64,000 nt of DNA, from contig CAMYKS010000014.1 of assembly GCA_947259115.1 (NCBI GenBank), forward strand, positions 57,280-121,279. Reading direction: 5' to 3'. The stretch's first letter is position 1. Every line of letters begins with the position of its first letter. The notes under the pieces are model-generated. The model did not search any database. It was not told the DNA's origin and saw only the letters and a program-made list of their open reading frames with translations. This document shows, piece by piece, positions 8,918 to 17,772 of the stretch. Source of the DNA: an uncultured Desulfobulbaceae bacterium (GTDB taxonomy: Bacteria; Desulfobacterota; Desulfobulbia; Desulfobulbales; BM004). Made by a program: the position numbers and the translations under genes.

Positions 8918-11179
8918 TCACCCTGTCAGCCTTCGATAGAGAGCCGGCAGCAACGTAGGCAACAGTTCAACTTTCGGTAAAATCACGCATTCGGTCTGCG
9001 GTGAAATCATCTGCAGGTAATCGCTGCCTTTTTTGTCCGATGTAATAATAAATGGGTGAATATTTTTGCTGCGAGCCTCTTGAATAGCTTTTTTTGTGTC
9101 GGAAATTGCATATTCAAGATTGCCGTATTCCATGTCATACGGTCGGCCATCGGTTAGGATTATCAGTATTTTTATAGTTGATGATACTTCCTCAAGTTTA
9201 TACGTTGCATGCCGCACCACAGTGCCCATGCGGGTCAATCCCAGAGGCTGTAAGTTCCCGAGCCGATATTGGGCCTTTTCGTCATACGGTTCATTAAAGT
9301 CCTTGACGTTGAACATATCAACGCGGAAACGGCCCTCAGAGCTAAATCCGTATATGGCATATGGGTCACCAAGGGCTTCAAGGGCTTCAGCCATAATCGC
9401 CATTGCCTCTTTTTGAACATCAATGACCCTGCGGCCATTAAATACTTCATCGGTTGAACCGCTCAAATCTACGAGGAAAAACACCGATACATCACGGATT
9501 CTTTTATCACGGCGAATATAGACATTTTCAGACATTGGAGCACCTGAACGCATATCAACCAGTGCCTCCACTAAAGCATCGATATCGAGAGCATCGCCAG
9601 TGGGCTGTGCTCTGTATTTACGAAACATCTCCGGTTTGAGTTTCATGAATTGCTTGCGAATCAATAAGATAATGCCCCGTAGACGGTCATTAATCCGAGT
9701 AATGAAATCATTAGGGTCTTCTCTTGCAATTCTTTGTCTGACCTGGCACCATTCAAGTTTGTAATCACATAACTTCCGGTCCCATTCCTTGTAAAAAAAA
9801 GTTTTAACGCTTTCCTGCAGTTCTTCGGGATCGGGAGAATCAAAATCTATGTCATCGAGCATTTCGCCAAGCAATTTCCAGAGTGCATTCTGTTCTCTTT
9901 CACCTCCGGCCAGCATGGAGGTAAGCAGGCTTTCAAGCAATTCCGGCGGAATGTTTTCATATTTTTCAGCAGCCTTTTCTTTGATCGCAGTGATGGTTTC
10001 ATCCGTTTCTTTCATAAGATCAGGAAGAATATCTCCCCACCATGGTTTCGGCACCGGTCCTGTTCTGCCCAGTTTTTCCGGGTGCTGGTCGATGTGATGA
10101 TCAGCCGAGTATTTGTTTATTTCATGAAGAAGACCTGGTAATTGCCGTATCAACCGTTTATCTGCATCAAGATGTATCTGCGTCGGATCAGTAAGAATTT
10201 TTCCGTTCAGGTCGGTATAAGGGTGTCTCTGCAGCAACATTGTCTGATGCAGGGCCATGAGTTTGAAGAGCCCGAAACTCGGTGCCATGTCGGGTAAAAA
10301 AATGTTGTGACCGTCTGTTGCGGCGCCACCGTTAAACCCCTTGCATCCTAGCAGAACAGAATTTGAACGGAGTTTGACCGGCTGCCCAAGTAAAGCTTCG
10401 CAAATCATTGACAGGGTATTGCGCTTGTTTTTCAAAGGAACTCCTGAAACAAGGCAATCGCTTGCTTCAACCGACTTCAAGGAAGTGCCATTGAAATAAT
10501 TAATCAATTCCTGTTCCGATCCACAACCTTCAAGCCCTTTGTCGATCCAGCGGATCGTTTCATCTTCATTCAAGAGCAAACAGACACGGTTGCCGTGTTG
10601 GATAAAACCTTCAGTCGCATCCACCGAAACGGCTGCAATGCGAATTGCCTGTTCAAGGAAAAAACTCCATCTGTCGAGCGGATATCTGCAGTTTGCATCT
10701 GATGCCTCTATAAAGTATGCCTTGACAGCCTTCCACATCTTTTTTTTGTCTTTTGCTGTTTCAAAGGCGCGCAGCCCCTGTTTCCCCCATGTTATCAAAT
10801 CCTGCTGATCTTCAAGGTTTTCTAAAGCAACAGGTGTACGTTTCAGGAAGGTGACTGCCGCATCAATATCATGAACTGCCAATTGTTGGACCAGATTCGA
10901 GAATTGTAAAATCAAATTATCAGCCGGGACTTTTTTTACGGCATTGAAAAAGGGCAGCACAAGAGCCCAGTTCAACAGGCTGATTTGTTTTGCTTCAGCC
11001 AGGATGATGTGTTTATCGGGTGATTTTTCAGCCTCACGGATTTCTCTTTCAACTTCAAGCAGAAAACCTTTGGAAGTGCGAGGGCGCAAGTGGGCAACAG
11101 ATGCCCTGGCAGCTTCATAGGCTTTTTTGGCGGCGGCGCTTATTTTATTAGAGCTTTGGTGAAAGTCCTGGAGAATCAT
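8918..11179 (-). CDS. norD: NorD/CbbO-type von Willebrand factor A protein
   Basis: 753 residues ending in a VWA domain (about residues 560-750) with an intact MIDAS motif (VDLSGST) and the distal ILTDGRP strand. The long N-terminal part is helical, as in NorD/CbbO proteins. The family works with MoxR-type ATPases (NorQ/CbbQ) to remodel or activate metalloenzymes such as NO reductase or rubisco. The ATPase partner lies four bases upstream on the same strand. No norB/norC or rubisco gene is visible, so the client here is unknown. Hcp and corrinoid enzymes are the nearest candidates by position, which is inference. Confidence 0.8.
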   Translation of the reverse strand: MILQDFHQSSNKISAAAKKAYEAARASVAHLRPRTSKGFLLEVEREIREAEKSPDKHIILAEAKQISLLNWALVLPFFNAVKKVPADNLILQFSNLVQQLAVHDIDAAVTFLKRTPVALENLEDQQDLITWGKQGLRAFETAKDKKKMWKAVKAYFIEASDANCRYPLDRWSFFLEQAIRIAAVSVDATEGFIQHGNRVCLLLNEDETIRWIDKGLEGCGSEQELINYFNGTSLKSVEASDCLVSGVPLKNKRNTLSMICEALLGQPVKLRSNSVLLGCKGFNGGAATDGHNIFLPDMAPSFGLFKLMALHQTMLLQRHPYTDLNGKILTDPTQIHLDADKRLIRQLPGLLHEINKYSADHHIDQHPEKLGRTGPVPKPWWGDILPDLMKETDETITAIKEKAAEKYENIPPELLESLLTSMLAGGEREQNALWKLLGEMLDDIDFDSPDPEELQESVKTFFYKEWDRKLCDYKLEWCQVRQRIAREDPNDFITRINDRLRGIILLIRKQFMKLKPEMFRKYRAQPTGDALDIDALVEALVDMRSGAPMSENVYIRRDKRIRDVSVFFLVDLSGSTDEVFNGRRVIDVQKEAMAIMAEALEALGDPYAIYGFSSEGRFRVDMFNVKDFNEPYDEKAQYRLGNLQPLGLTRMGTVVRHATYKLEEVSSTIKILIILTDGRPYDMEYGNLEYAISDTKKAIQEARSKNIHPFIITSDKKGSDYLQMISPQTECVILPKVELLPTLLPALYRRLTG

Positions 11180-11183
11180 TCTT

Positions 11184-12029
11184 TCAGAAAATGCCAGCTA
11201 TGATTTCAGTAATCGCTTCCTGTAATTCCATATCGTCGGTCATGGCTCTGGTAACAGCAGCCTGGCAGGCTTCTTTTGGTAATACACCGTCTGAAATAAG
11301 TCTGCCTGCATAGACTAACAAACGGGTGCTGATGCCCTCTTCAAGGCCCTGTTGTCTCAGGTTGCGAACCATCTCACCCAGTTTGACAAGACGTTCAGCG
11401 GTGTTTTCATCGACTTGACCTTCTTCCATAACAATGGCCTGTTCTTCCTTGCTTGGCGGATAGGTAAAATCAATTGCCAGAAATCGTTGCCGGGTAGAGT
11501 GCTTAAGATCCTTCATGACACTCTGGTAGCCTGGGTTATAGGACATGACCAGGAGAAAATCAGGGTGGGCTTCGAGCAGCAATCCTCTTTTTTCCTGGGG
11601 GAGTATCCTCCTGTTGTCAGTCAGTGGATGAATAACTACAGTGGTGTCTTTCCGTGCTTCCACGGCCTCATCGAGGTAACAGATGGCGCCGTGTTTGACG
11701 GCCAGGCTTAAGGGGCCGTCCTGCCAGACAGTTTCATTATCTCTGAGCAGATACCTGCCGACCAGATCGGAGGCGGTCAGGTCCTCATGGCACGCAATGG
11801 TGACCAGCGGCCGGGAAAGCTTCCAGGCCATGTGCTCTAAAAACCTTGTTTTACCGCAGCCGGTGGGTCCCTTGAGCAGAACGGGCATCTTCAGTCTATA
11901 GGCGGATTCAAAAAGGCTTATTTCATTTCCCGTGGAAACATAAAACGGTTCGGTTGTAATGTGGTAATCTTCAATGGCAATGCCGTTCAAGTTTTTTGGG
12001 GAAGTTGTTTTAGAATGAATGTTCTGCAC
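11184..12029 (-). CDS. norQ: NorQ/CbbQ-type MoxR AAA+ ATPase
   Basis: 281 residues beginning at a GTG with GGAG about six bases upstream. It has the Walker A motif [11 protein letters not shown] near residue 55, Walker [15 protein letters not shown] near 115, and the MSYNPGYQ sensor-1 region near 162, typical of CbbQ/NirQ/NorQ. The proteins form hexameric rings that act with a VWA partner to activate metalloenzymes. It is coupled to the NorD-like gene with a four-base gap. A strong terminator separates it from the URO-D gene upstream. Confidence 0.85.
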   Translation of the reverse strand: MQNIHSKTTSPKNLNGIAIEDYHITTEPFYVSTGNEISLFESAYRLKMPVLLKGPTGCGKTRFLEHMAWKLSRPLVTIACHEDLTASDLVGRYLLRDNETVWQDGPLSLAVKHGAICYLDEAVEARKDTTVVIHPLTDNRRILPQEKRGLLLEAHPDFLLVMSYNPGYQSVMKDLKHSTRQRFLAIDFTYPPSKEEQAIVMEEGQVDENTAERLVKLGEMVRNLRQQGLEEGISTRLLVYAGRLISDGVLPKEACQAAVTRAMTDDMELQEAITEIIAGIF

Positions 12030-12145
12030 GGAGTCTCCATATCGTTATTTTTTTTGAGTGTAGGCCATAGGAATGCCTCTCACAGAATTTTCTGTGTGTG
12101 GGGTTGTAATAAAAAACTTTATTGAAAATCGCTCAATTCAGGCAA

Positions 12146-12194
12146 GAAAAAAATGGGGCTTAGGCCCGGAGCTTAAGTAACACCCCGGGCCTAA
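12146..12194 (-). terminator. Rho-independent terminator of the 15050-12206 operon
   Basis: A 10-bp stem (TTAGGCCCGG / CCGGGCCTAA at 12160-12194), read on the minus strand, is followed within five bases by a run of T. It lies just after the URO-D stop and before the NorQ start, separating the two transcription units. Confidence 0.8.
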
Positions 12195-12205
12195 ATAAAG
12201 AACGT

Positions 12206-13252
12206 TTAATATTTGCCGTAAAGTTCAGCGGCTTCCATCATGGCTATAGCGTTCAGCAGGGAGCCGTTAGGTGGAAATTCACAGCCTGTTGCAAGAATAA
12301 ATCCTCCATCCTTGCCGAGTTCTTCTATCTCTTTCTTGCACTCCATTTTCATCTCCTCAGGAGTTCCTAAAAATCCATAAGTGGCGGGGCTTGCATAGCC
12401 GGCCAGGCAAGTTTTCTTGCCCCATTTTTCTTTTACCTCTACCATTGTTTCACAGTCATCAGTCGTTTCGGCAAATGAGATGCACACCGGTTCCATTGCT
12501 TCAATCTGAACATCAAAATAAATACCGTTACCGCAATTATGAACCATGACCATCATATTGTTGGCGCGGATTTCATCGGCAAGAATTTTAGCAAAAGGCG
12601 CCTCCATCTTATTCCACATCTTTTTGCTCATGATCGACTGGGAAGCAAATAATGTATCGAGAACTATCGCATGGACGCCGGTTTTACCTAAAGCTCTGAT
12701 GTAATCAACCAAGACTTCGGTGATTACTTTTTCTGCTGCGATAACCTCTTCAGGATGCTTATAGCAGTCCTTGAACAGTTTTTCGGCGCCGCGCATCATA
12801 TTGAGGATGCCAAGAGGGCCGTAGACAAATCCCATGATAGCGGTATCTGCAGCCCTTTCATTACAGATAATGTCCATGTATTTGATCATTTCCTGCATGC
12901 GAGGGGCTTTTGCCACATCTATTCTTTCAACCTTGGCATAATCATCCGGGCCGGTGATAAATGGATTATCATAATTGGGATGTGCGGTGTCCTCCAGAGG
13001 ATAGACCATTTCCTGGCCAAAATCGGCTGCTTCAACTGACAGGTCGACCAAACCGAGAATGCCGTCGAAACCGACAAGTTCATGGGCTTGCAGCATGCAT
13101 TTAGCCGCCAACTCACCATCCTGTGACCACTCCGCATAGGTAGTTCCGTATACCCGGCGGGAAGCTCCGCAGATAAGAGGAGCAGCCGGTACACGATCCG
13201 GTATGCCGCCCGACAGAACTGTCCCTATTCTCTCTAATGATGTCATTGTCAT
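12206..13252 (-). CDS. URO-D-fold methyltransferase, MtaA/CmuA type (zinc site intact)
   Basis: 348 residues from the ATG at 13252, which has AAGGAG at ideal spacing; a longer reading to 13351 is rejected. The protein has the uroporphyrinogen-decarboxylase fold used by methylcobamide methyltransferases. It keeps the zinc site of MtaA-like enzymes: HNCG (VMVHNCGNG) about two thirds along, and the distal Cys in ATGCEFPP near residue 320. Such enzymes bind thiol or other methyl acceptors through zinc, or act as substrate:corrinoid methyltransferases. It is the last gene of an operon with two G3E-like GTPases, one probably selenocysteine-containing. No corrinoid protein is adjacent, so its carrier must be encoded elsewhere (the nearest are at 1104 and 36196). 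Confidence 0.85.
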   Translation of the reverse strand: MTMTSLERIGTVLSGGIPDRVPAAPLICGASRRVYGTTYAEWSQDGELAAKCMLQAHELVGFDGILGLVDLSVEAADFGQEMVYPLEDTAHPNYDNPFITGPDDYAKVERIDVAKAPRMQEMIKYMDIICNERAADTAIMGFVYGPLGILNMMRGAEKLFKDCYKHPEEVIAAEKVITEVLVDYIRALGKTGVHAIVLDTLFASQSIMSKKMWNKMEAPFAKILADEIRANNMMVMVHNCGNGIYFDVQIEAMEPVCISFAETTDDCETMVEVKEKWGKKTCLAGYASPATYGFLGTPEEMKMECKKEIEELGKDGGFILATGCEFPPNGSLLNAIAMMEAAELYGKY

Positions 13253-13307
13253 AATCTGTCTCCTTTTTGTTTTATTGTGACCGTATGGTCTATATTTATG
13301 CCAAGCA

Positions 13308-13910
13308 TTATGTCTCTTGGTCCATCGATAATATCTGTTGCGCCAGTTCATTTATGGAGGAGCTGTAATGGGTGCTCAGCAGTAGAATGTTTGATGCAAC
13401 TTTTAAAGTGCCACGAATGTGTTCGAGCTCTTTTGCATCGACCAAATCCGTGCGGCTTATCACGACTCTGTCTGCATCCTGCATTTGTCCTAGAAGCAGT
13501 TTTGGCCTTTCTTCCCAGTTAAAGGAAAAAGAAGGCCCGTCAATCAAAGTAATAACTGGGCCGATATCATATTGAATGTCTCTGAGGCCCATTTTTGTTA
13601 CGTTGCGGAGTTCCTTGGTGACGATCATTTCAGAAGGTTCAAGAAAAAGAAAATCAGGGTTCAGGGACCTTTTAAGTTTCTTTTTCAGCTCGACCAGACT
13701 GGCAGCCAGGGAACACCCGAGTCAGCCTCCACGTAAATGCTCCACCGAGATTTGCTGACTGCTGATAAATTCTTCATCATAGGTTTCCTCGCCATCCTCA
13801 TTGACAATAACCGCAGAATTTTTTCCTTGAGCGGTAAGAATGGTAATAAGCTCTTTTATGGCAGTAGTCTTACCGCTGTCAATGGTCCCTGATATACTGA
13901 CAATTCTCAT
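13308..13910 (-). CDS. Putative selenocysteine-containing G3E/HypB-like GTPase (in-frame TGA at codon 63)
   Basis: Two open segments (13910-13725 and 13721-13308) lie in one frame, separated only by the TGA at 13722-13724. Read as Sec, they give one 200-residue protein: P-loop GTIDSGKTT (residues 8-16), VNEDGEETYD, then HLRGG-U-LGCS, FLEPSEM, ITLIDGP and SRTDL. The neighbouring GTPase at 14436-15050 has the same order: GGGCICC, then VEPTG, then SKVDA. The TGA therefore falls exactly on the first metal-binding Cys of the CxCC motif. Directly after the TGA, 13689-13721 can fold into an interrupted hairpin (CTCG/CGAG outer, CTGG/CCAG inner). Translation starts at an ATG preceded by AAGGAAA. Family members insert metals or act as cofactor chaperones. 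A nonsense pseudogene is the alternative, but both halves look fully conserved. Confidence 0.75.
13689..13724 (-). promoter_or_regulatory. Candidate bacterial SECIS at the GTPase TGA
   Basis: The TGA at 13722-13724 is followed directly by a foldable segment with a four-base outer stem (CTCG/CGAG) and an inner CTGG/CCAG stem capped by a three-base loop containing G. The apical loop sits about 16 bases after the TGA. It is weaker than the hairpin at 31704-31720 because the outer and inner stems are separated by internal loops. Confidence 0.5.
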
Positions 13911-13930
13911 CTGTTTCCTTGGGCAGAAGT

Positions 13931-14431
13931 TTAATCATCCGCAGATAATTGTTCTTCTAGTTGCTTGATGTACTCCTGCTTGGATGCGACAAAATCAAAT
14001 TCATCGAAATAGGTGTGTTCTTTTTCTTTAACCACTGTTACTCCCTTTCCTTCAGCAACTTCATGAAGGCCGTCCAGGGTGGCTTTTCTAACAACATCTT
14101 CTTTTATCCCCTGGATTATGCTGTTAATGGCAATGTAGAGATCATTTACGGCATGGTCTAATTTGCCGGAGGAGTATGTGCCGTGAGTTACACCAATGGT
14201 GTCCGCCTTGATCGTCCCGGCTTCGGTTCTGATATGAGATTTAATATGGCCTATGCAACGGGCCCCGGAATCCATGCATTTTTGTGCAATAGACAACATC
14301 ATTTCTTCGGCCATTGCTTTCACAAAAGTACTATCCATGGAATCCTCGCGGCTCAATTTGGCAGCTACTCCAAAGCCACTGACACCATGTTCGGTATAGC
14401 ATCCATGTTCCGTGTTATTTGGTGAATCCAT
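13931..14431 (-). CDS. Hypothetical protein between two G3E-like GTPases
   Basis: 166 residues, not recognised. The middle holds a conserved-looking segment with Cys and His (KCMDSGARCIGHIKSHI, near residues 52-68). The C-terminal third is charged and probably coiled (EYIKQLEEQL). There is no signal peptide. Its ATG has AAGGAG upstream and lies four bases past the stop of the upstream GTPase; the downstream Sec-type GTPase starts 20 bases after it ends, so the three genes look co-translated. The context suggests a partner or client of the GTPases, for example in metal or corrinoid delivery. That is inference. Confidence 0.65.
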   Translation of the reverse strand: MDSPNNTEHGCYTEHGVSGFGVAAKLSREDSMDSTFVKAMAEEMMLSIAQKCMDSGARCIGHIKSHIRTEAGTIKADTIGVTHGTYSSGKLDHAVNDLYIAINSIIQGIKEDVVRKATLDGLHEVAEGKGVTVVKEKEHTYFDEFDFVASKQEYIKQLEEQLSADD

Positions 14432-14435
14432 CCAA

Positions 14436-15050
14436 TTACTCCTTCCAGTCTATGATACGTTGAGCAAGTTCATCTATGCCAAGATCATCGAAAGAAGAAA
14501 GATTAACGATATCTGCCTTGGAATTATACTTGCGGATGCGTTCTGCTGAATCATTTACCGCTGCAGCATCAACCGCATCAACTTTACTGATCGCTATAAT
14601 GTCAGCGTCTTTTATCTGGGTCGTAACGAGGGTGCCGAGCATATCCATATCCAGCAGTTCGGCCGGACGGGTGGCATCAAATAAAACTATGGCCGGGCCC
14701 ATGGAAATTTTTGCATCCCGTCCAGCCATGCTCGCGGCCAGTTTCACCTGGTGAGGCACAGCAACGCCTGTGGGTTCAACTAAAATATGATCGGGCTTGT
14801 AAGACTTGTAGAGCTGTGTGAGGGTTTTGGCAAAACTTGAGGCTACTTCACAGCAAATACAGCCGCCGCCGATATCCTTAACCTGCATACCGCTTTCTTC
14901 CATGATTTTGCCATCTACCGGAATTTCACCAATTTCATTGACGACCAACGCTACTTTTCTTTCGCTATCGCCTAGCAACATTCGAGAAAGCTTCAATAAG
15001 AGAGTCGTTTTGCCGCAACCCAAAAAACCTGCTATTTGTGTAATTTTCAT
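14436..15050 (-). CDS. G3E-type (CobW/HypB/UreG-like) GTPase
   Basis: 204 residues: P-loop GFLGCGKTT (residues 8-16), LVVNEIGEI, the metal-binding GGGCICC motif near residues 62-68, VEPTG near 90, and the guanine-specificity motif SKVDA near 155. It is short for CobW (no C-terminal CobW domain), closer to HypB/CooC-like maturation GTPases. These use GTP hydrolysis to deliver metals such as Ni, Co or Zn. It is the first gene after a sigma54-type promoter (15192-15207) and is followed by an unknown gene, a Sec-type GTPase and a URO-D methyltransferase. A role in metallating or activating that methyltransferase is inferred. Confidence 0.85.
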   Translation of the reverse strand: MKITQIAGFLGCGKTTLLLKLSRMLLGDSERKVALVVNEIGEIPVDGKIMEESGMQVKDIGGGCICCEVASSFAKTLTQLYKSYKPDHILVEPTGVAVPHQVKLAASMAGRDAKISMGPAIVLFDATRPAELLDMDMLGTLVTTQIKDADIIAISKVDAVDAAAVNDSAERIRKYNSKADIVNLSSFDDLGIDELAQRIIDWKE

Positions 15051-15191
15051 GTGGGGGTCCTATGTTTGTTTAAAGTAAAAAGCCTTTTCGACCTGGAAAT
15101 TTGATCTTGAGAGTAGAACCGTTGCTTCCAGAAAGCGGGCTTTTTTCGCTACACAGCAAAATGAGATATCAAGTCTATTACTCAATACTAA

Positions 15192-15207
15192 TACAAAAAG
15201 CGTGCCA
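15192..15207 (-). promoter_or_regulatory. Sigma54 (RpoN) -24/-12 promoter
   Basis: On the minus strand the sequence reads TGGCACG, four bases, then TTGTA, against the consensus TGGCACG-N4-TTGCA. The spacing is exact and only one core base differs. It points toward the GTPase gene, whose ATG is about 140 bases downstream. An RpoN-dependent activator is encoded immediately upstream (15393-17729), so the pair is probably regulator and target. Confidence 0.75.
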
Positions 15208-15291
15208 AAAGCTGGATATGGACTATAAGTATTTGATAATAATGGGCTAAGCGTGGTTTTTGCTTATTTGTAATACGAATTTTGGCAAGTT

Positions 15292-15319
15292 TATTTCGGG
15301 GCTTTTTGGCCCCGAAATA
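15292..15319 (-). terminator. Stem-loop, probable terminator for the sigma54 activator gene
   Basis: A perfect 11-bp stem (TATTTCGGGGC / GCCCCGAAATA) with a six-base loop. It lies between the activator stop and the sigma54 promoter. There is no clear T-run on the minus strand, so termination is inferred from stem strength and position. Confidence 0.5.
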
Positions 15320-15327
15320 GTTAAGGG

Positions 15328-15365
15328 TTTCCTGTAGGTCGCCTTTCTGTAATGCCTACAGGAAA
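15328..15365 (-). terminator. Second stem-loop after the sigma54 activator gene
   Basis: An 11-bp perfect stem (TTTCCTGTAGG / CCTACAGGAAA) with a 16-base loop starts 28 bases past the activator stop. Together with the stem at 15292-15319 it probably isolates the activator transcript from the downstream operon. Confidence 0.5.
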
Positions 15366-15392
15366 ATGGGGTCAAGTGTAGACATTGTGGGG

Positions 15393-17729
15393 TTAATTAA
15401 TCCCGTGCTGTTTCATTTTCTTAAATAAGGTTTTGCGGTTGATATTCAGTTCAGAGGCACATTTTAGCCGGCGCCATTTGTTTTTTTCGAGCGCTGCCAG
15501 AATCAGTCGCTTTTCATAATTTTCCATTAATGACTTGAGCCCATTTGTTTGGGAGAAACTGTTTTCCTGGGATAATTCTTCAACCTCCGGTTTTAAATCA
15601 TCCAGCAGTAGATTAAAATCAAGCCGTCTGATCGTCATAAGTCTTTGCAGGACGTTTTGCAATTCTCTGATGTTGCCGGGCCAGTCATAATCCTGTAACG
15701 CTTTCATGACCTGGGGTGTGAGCACCGATCTGCTCTCCTTATCAAAGTTAAATTCTTTTAAAAAATGTTGAATCAGCAGTGGAATGTCATCCTTTCGGTT
15801 TCGTAAAGGAGGAAGATGGATGGGGATAACATGTACTCTGTAAAAAAAATCCTTGCGCATCATTCCGTTTTTTACTTGTTCTGCAAGGTCTCGACTGGTG
15901 GCGGCAATAATACGAACATTGGGCTTGATGATTCTGGAGCCTCCTACCGGAGTGTAACCGTTTCCTTCAATTGCACGGAGAAGTTTTACCTGCATATGCA
16001 AATTAATCTCGCCGATCTCATCAAGAAATAAAATGCCGTTATCTGCAATATCCATGAAACCTTTTTTGTCCGCGTGCGCGCCTGTGAAGGCCCCCTTTTT
16101 GTGGCCGAAAAATTCACTTTCCAGCAGGTGCTCCGGGATGGCACCGCAGTTGACGGCAACGAATTTTTGCGCCCTGCGGGTGCTCATTTCATGAATGGCT
16201 CTGGAAACCAATTCTTTTCCTGTCCCGGATTCCCCGTAAATAATGACATTGGCATCTGAGTTGGCCGCCTCAACAATTGCATTATACACAGCCTGCATTG
16301 CTTCGCTTTTGCCGACAATATTGCCGAACCCGTAGCGTTTCTGCATGGAAGATTTGAGCAGGCTGTTTTCGCGGCGCAGTAACGATTCTTTTTCTTTCAA
16401 GATCGCCTCTGCCTTTTTTGATTCGGTGATATCAAAAAATGAAGCGATAAATCTATTCATGTGAGGGAGAATTCCCAATTTGATAGCGATGTTTTTTTTA
16501 GAGCCATCATGGTCAACTATTTTGCATTCATACTCTGTCCTGGCCTGCTCATCATTATTTTTAAGTTCTGCATGATAACGCTTCATCTTATCCAGGTCTT
16601 CATCTGCAATGAAGTCAGAAAATTTCATTGTATTCTCAATTTCCAGGCGTGAATACCCTATGAGCTGCTCAAACTTCAGATTAGCCATGGAAATGGTCAG
16701 GTCTTCATCAACTATAACAGAAGGAGAACCGGAATTTTCGAAAACACTTCTATATTTTTCTTCACTTTCCCGAAGTTCTTCTTCTATCTGCTTTCTTCGA
16801 ATAATATGCCACATCCCTTCCATCAGCAGGATCAGCTGGCGCACGTCGGATTCATCATAAGGGGCTTCCTTGTTCCCAACTCCGGCAATAATAACTATTT
16901 TGCCCTGATCGAGGACCGGCACATTCATATGCCGCGATATTTTTACATGTCCCTGGGGCTGCCCCCTCTTTAAGGGGTGTGGAGCTGTATAGTCATTGGT
17001 GATAATGGGTTTTCTTTGCCGCATGGCCTCTCCCCAGAGGCCCATTTTGTCAATATGATACGTTGTTTGCTTATGCTTGATGGCGCAACCTTTGATGGCA
17101 TCAACAGACCAGGAGTACATACGCAGCATGGTTTCGTCTTCATTTGCAAAGGCCAGGTACCCAACTTTGCTCCTTGTTAAACGAATCGCCTCTTCCAGTG
17201 TAAAACTTGTTATTTCATTCAAAGGTGCGCCTGTCATTTGACTGAGGTCAAGAAGAGTGCTAAGCCTCGCCTCATTCAGCCGGAATGTTTCCAGGGCTCT
17301 TTTGTTCTGGGTAATATCAAATATGGCGCCGATGAAAAATGTATCTTGGCCGGTGGAATCAATGACAGGTTGACCTTTCTGATGGACCCAGCGAATTGAG
17401 CCGTCAGCGTGTACAATCCGGTATTCGATATCAAAAATTTTACCTTGAACAGCCCTATTGCGAACTGTATTTTTCATAATCTCAACATCGTTGGGATGAA
17501 CAATACTACAGAATGAATTTTGACTCTGCTCATCAAAATGGGATGAAGGGTAGCCGGAAATCTCTTTTATCCCTTCATTGATAAATACAAGTTGGCAATC
17601 GGGAACAGGGGTGCAGCGGTATATGGCAACAGGAAGATTTTGAACCAGAGTCATGAAATCACTGGCTCTTTTAACTAAACTATCAGTGCATTTTGTGTTA
17701 GGTGTAAAATTTTCCATTATCTCAGGCAT
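15393..17729 (-). CDS. Sigma54-dependent transcriptional activator with PAS-GAF-PAS sensor
   Basis: 778 residues. In order: an N-terminal PAS (about 20-150, VAIYRCTPVPDC), a GAF domain (about 165-315), a second PAS (about 325-445), a sigma54-interaction AAA+ domain (about 465-690) with Walker A GESGTGKE and the sigma54 contact motif GAFTGA, and a Fis-type HTH (about 735-778, LNINRKTLFKKM). There is no receiver domain, so a small ligand or redox signal probably acts through PAS/GAF. It lies directly upstream of a sigma54 promoter serving the GTPase/URO-D operon and just downstream of the cobalt-transport genes, suggesting control of the C1/corrinoid locus. The signal is unknown. Confidence 0.92.
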   Translation of the reverse strand: MPEIMENFTPNTKCTDSLVKRASDFMTLVQNLPVAIYRCTPVPDCQLVFINEGIKEISGYPSSHFDEQSQNSFCSIVHPNDVEIMKNTVRNRAVQGKIFDIEYRIVHADGSIRWVHQKGQPVIDSTGQDTFFIGAIFDITQNKRALETFRLNEARLSTLLDLSQMTGAPLNEITSFTLEEAIRLTRSKVGYLAFANEDETMLRMYSWSVDAIKGCAIKHKQTTYHIDKMGLWGEAMRQRKPIITNDYTAPHPLKRGQPQGHVKISRHMNVPVLDQGKIVIIAGVGNKEAPYDESDVRQLILLMEGMWHIIRRKQIEEELRESEEKYRSVFENSGSPSVIVDEDLTISMANLKFEQLIGYSRLEIENTMKFSDFIADEDLDKMKRYHAELKNNDEQARTEYECKIVDHDGSKKNIAIKLGILPHMNRFIASFFDITESKKAEAILKEKESLLRRENSLLKSSMQKRYGFGNIVGKSEAMQAVYNAIVEAANSDANVIIYGESGTGKELVSRAIHEMSTRRAQKFVAVNCGAIPEHLLESEFFGHKKGAFTGAHADKKGFMDIADNGILFLDEIGEINLHMQVKLLRAIEGNGYTPVGGSRIIKPNVRIIAATSRDLAEQVKNGMMRKDFFYRVHVIPIHLPPLRNRKDDIPLLIQHFLKEFNFDKESRSVLTPQVMKALQDYDWPGNIRELQNVLQRLMTIRRLDFNLLLDDLKPEVEELSQENSFSQTNGLKSLMENYEKRLILAALEKNKWRRLKCASELNINRKTLFKKMKQHGIN

Positions 17730-17772
17730 TTAAGTTTTGTAAAGTATGGTTAAACTATCTTTGCTACATCTT

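Larger units (their letters stand above)
15051..15392. other. Intergenic region with sigma54 promoter and two hairpins
   Basis: These 342 bases separate the sigma54 activator gene from the GTPase/URO-D operon, both on the minus strand. They contain two strong stem-loops just after the activator stop and one sigma54-type promoter pointing at the operon. No reading frame is convincing. Confidence 0.7.

Noticed and set aside
13253..13351. A 33-residue N-terminal extension of the URO-D protein
   Set aside because: The good ribosome binding site is at the internal ATG 13252, and the extension (Trp/Arg/His-rich) does not match paralogues.
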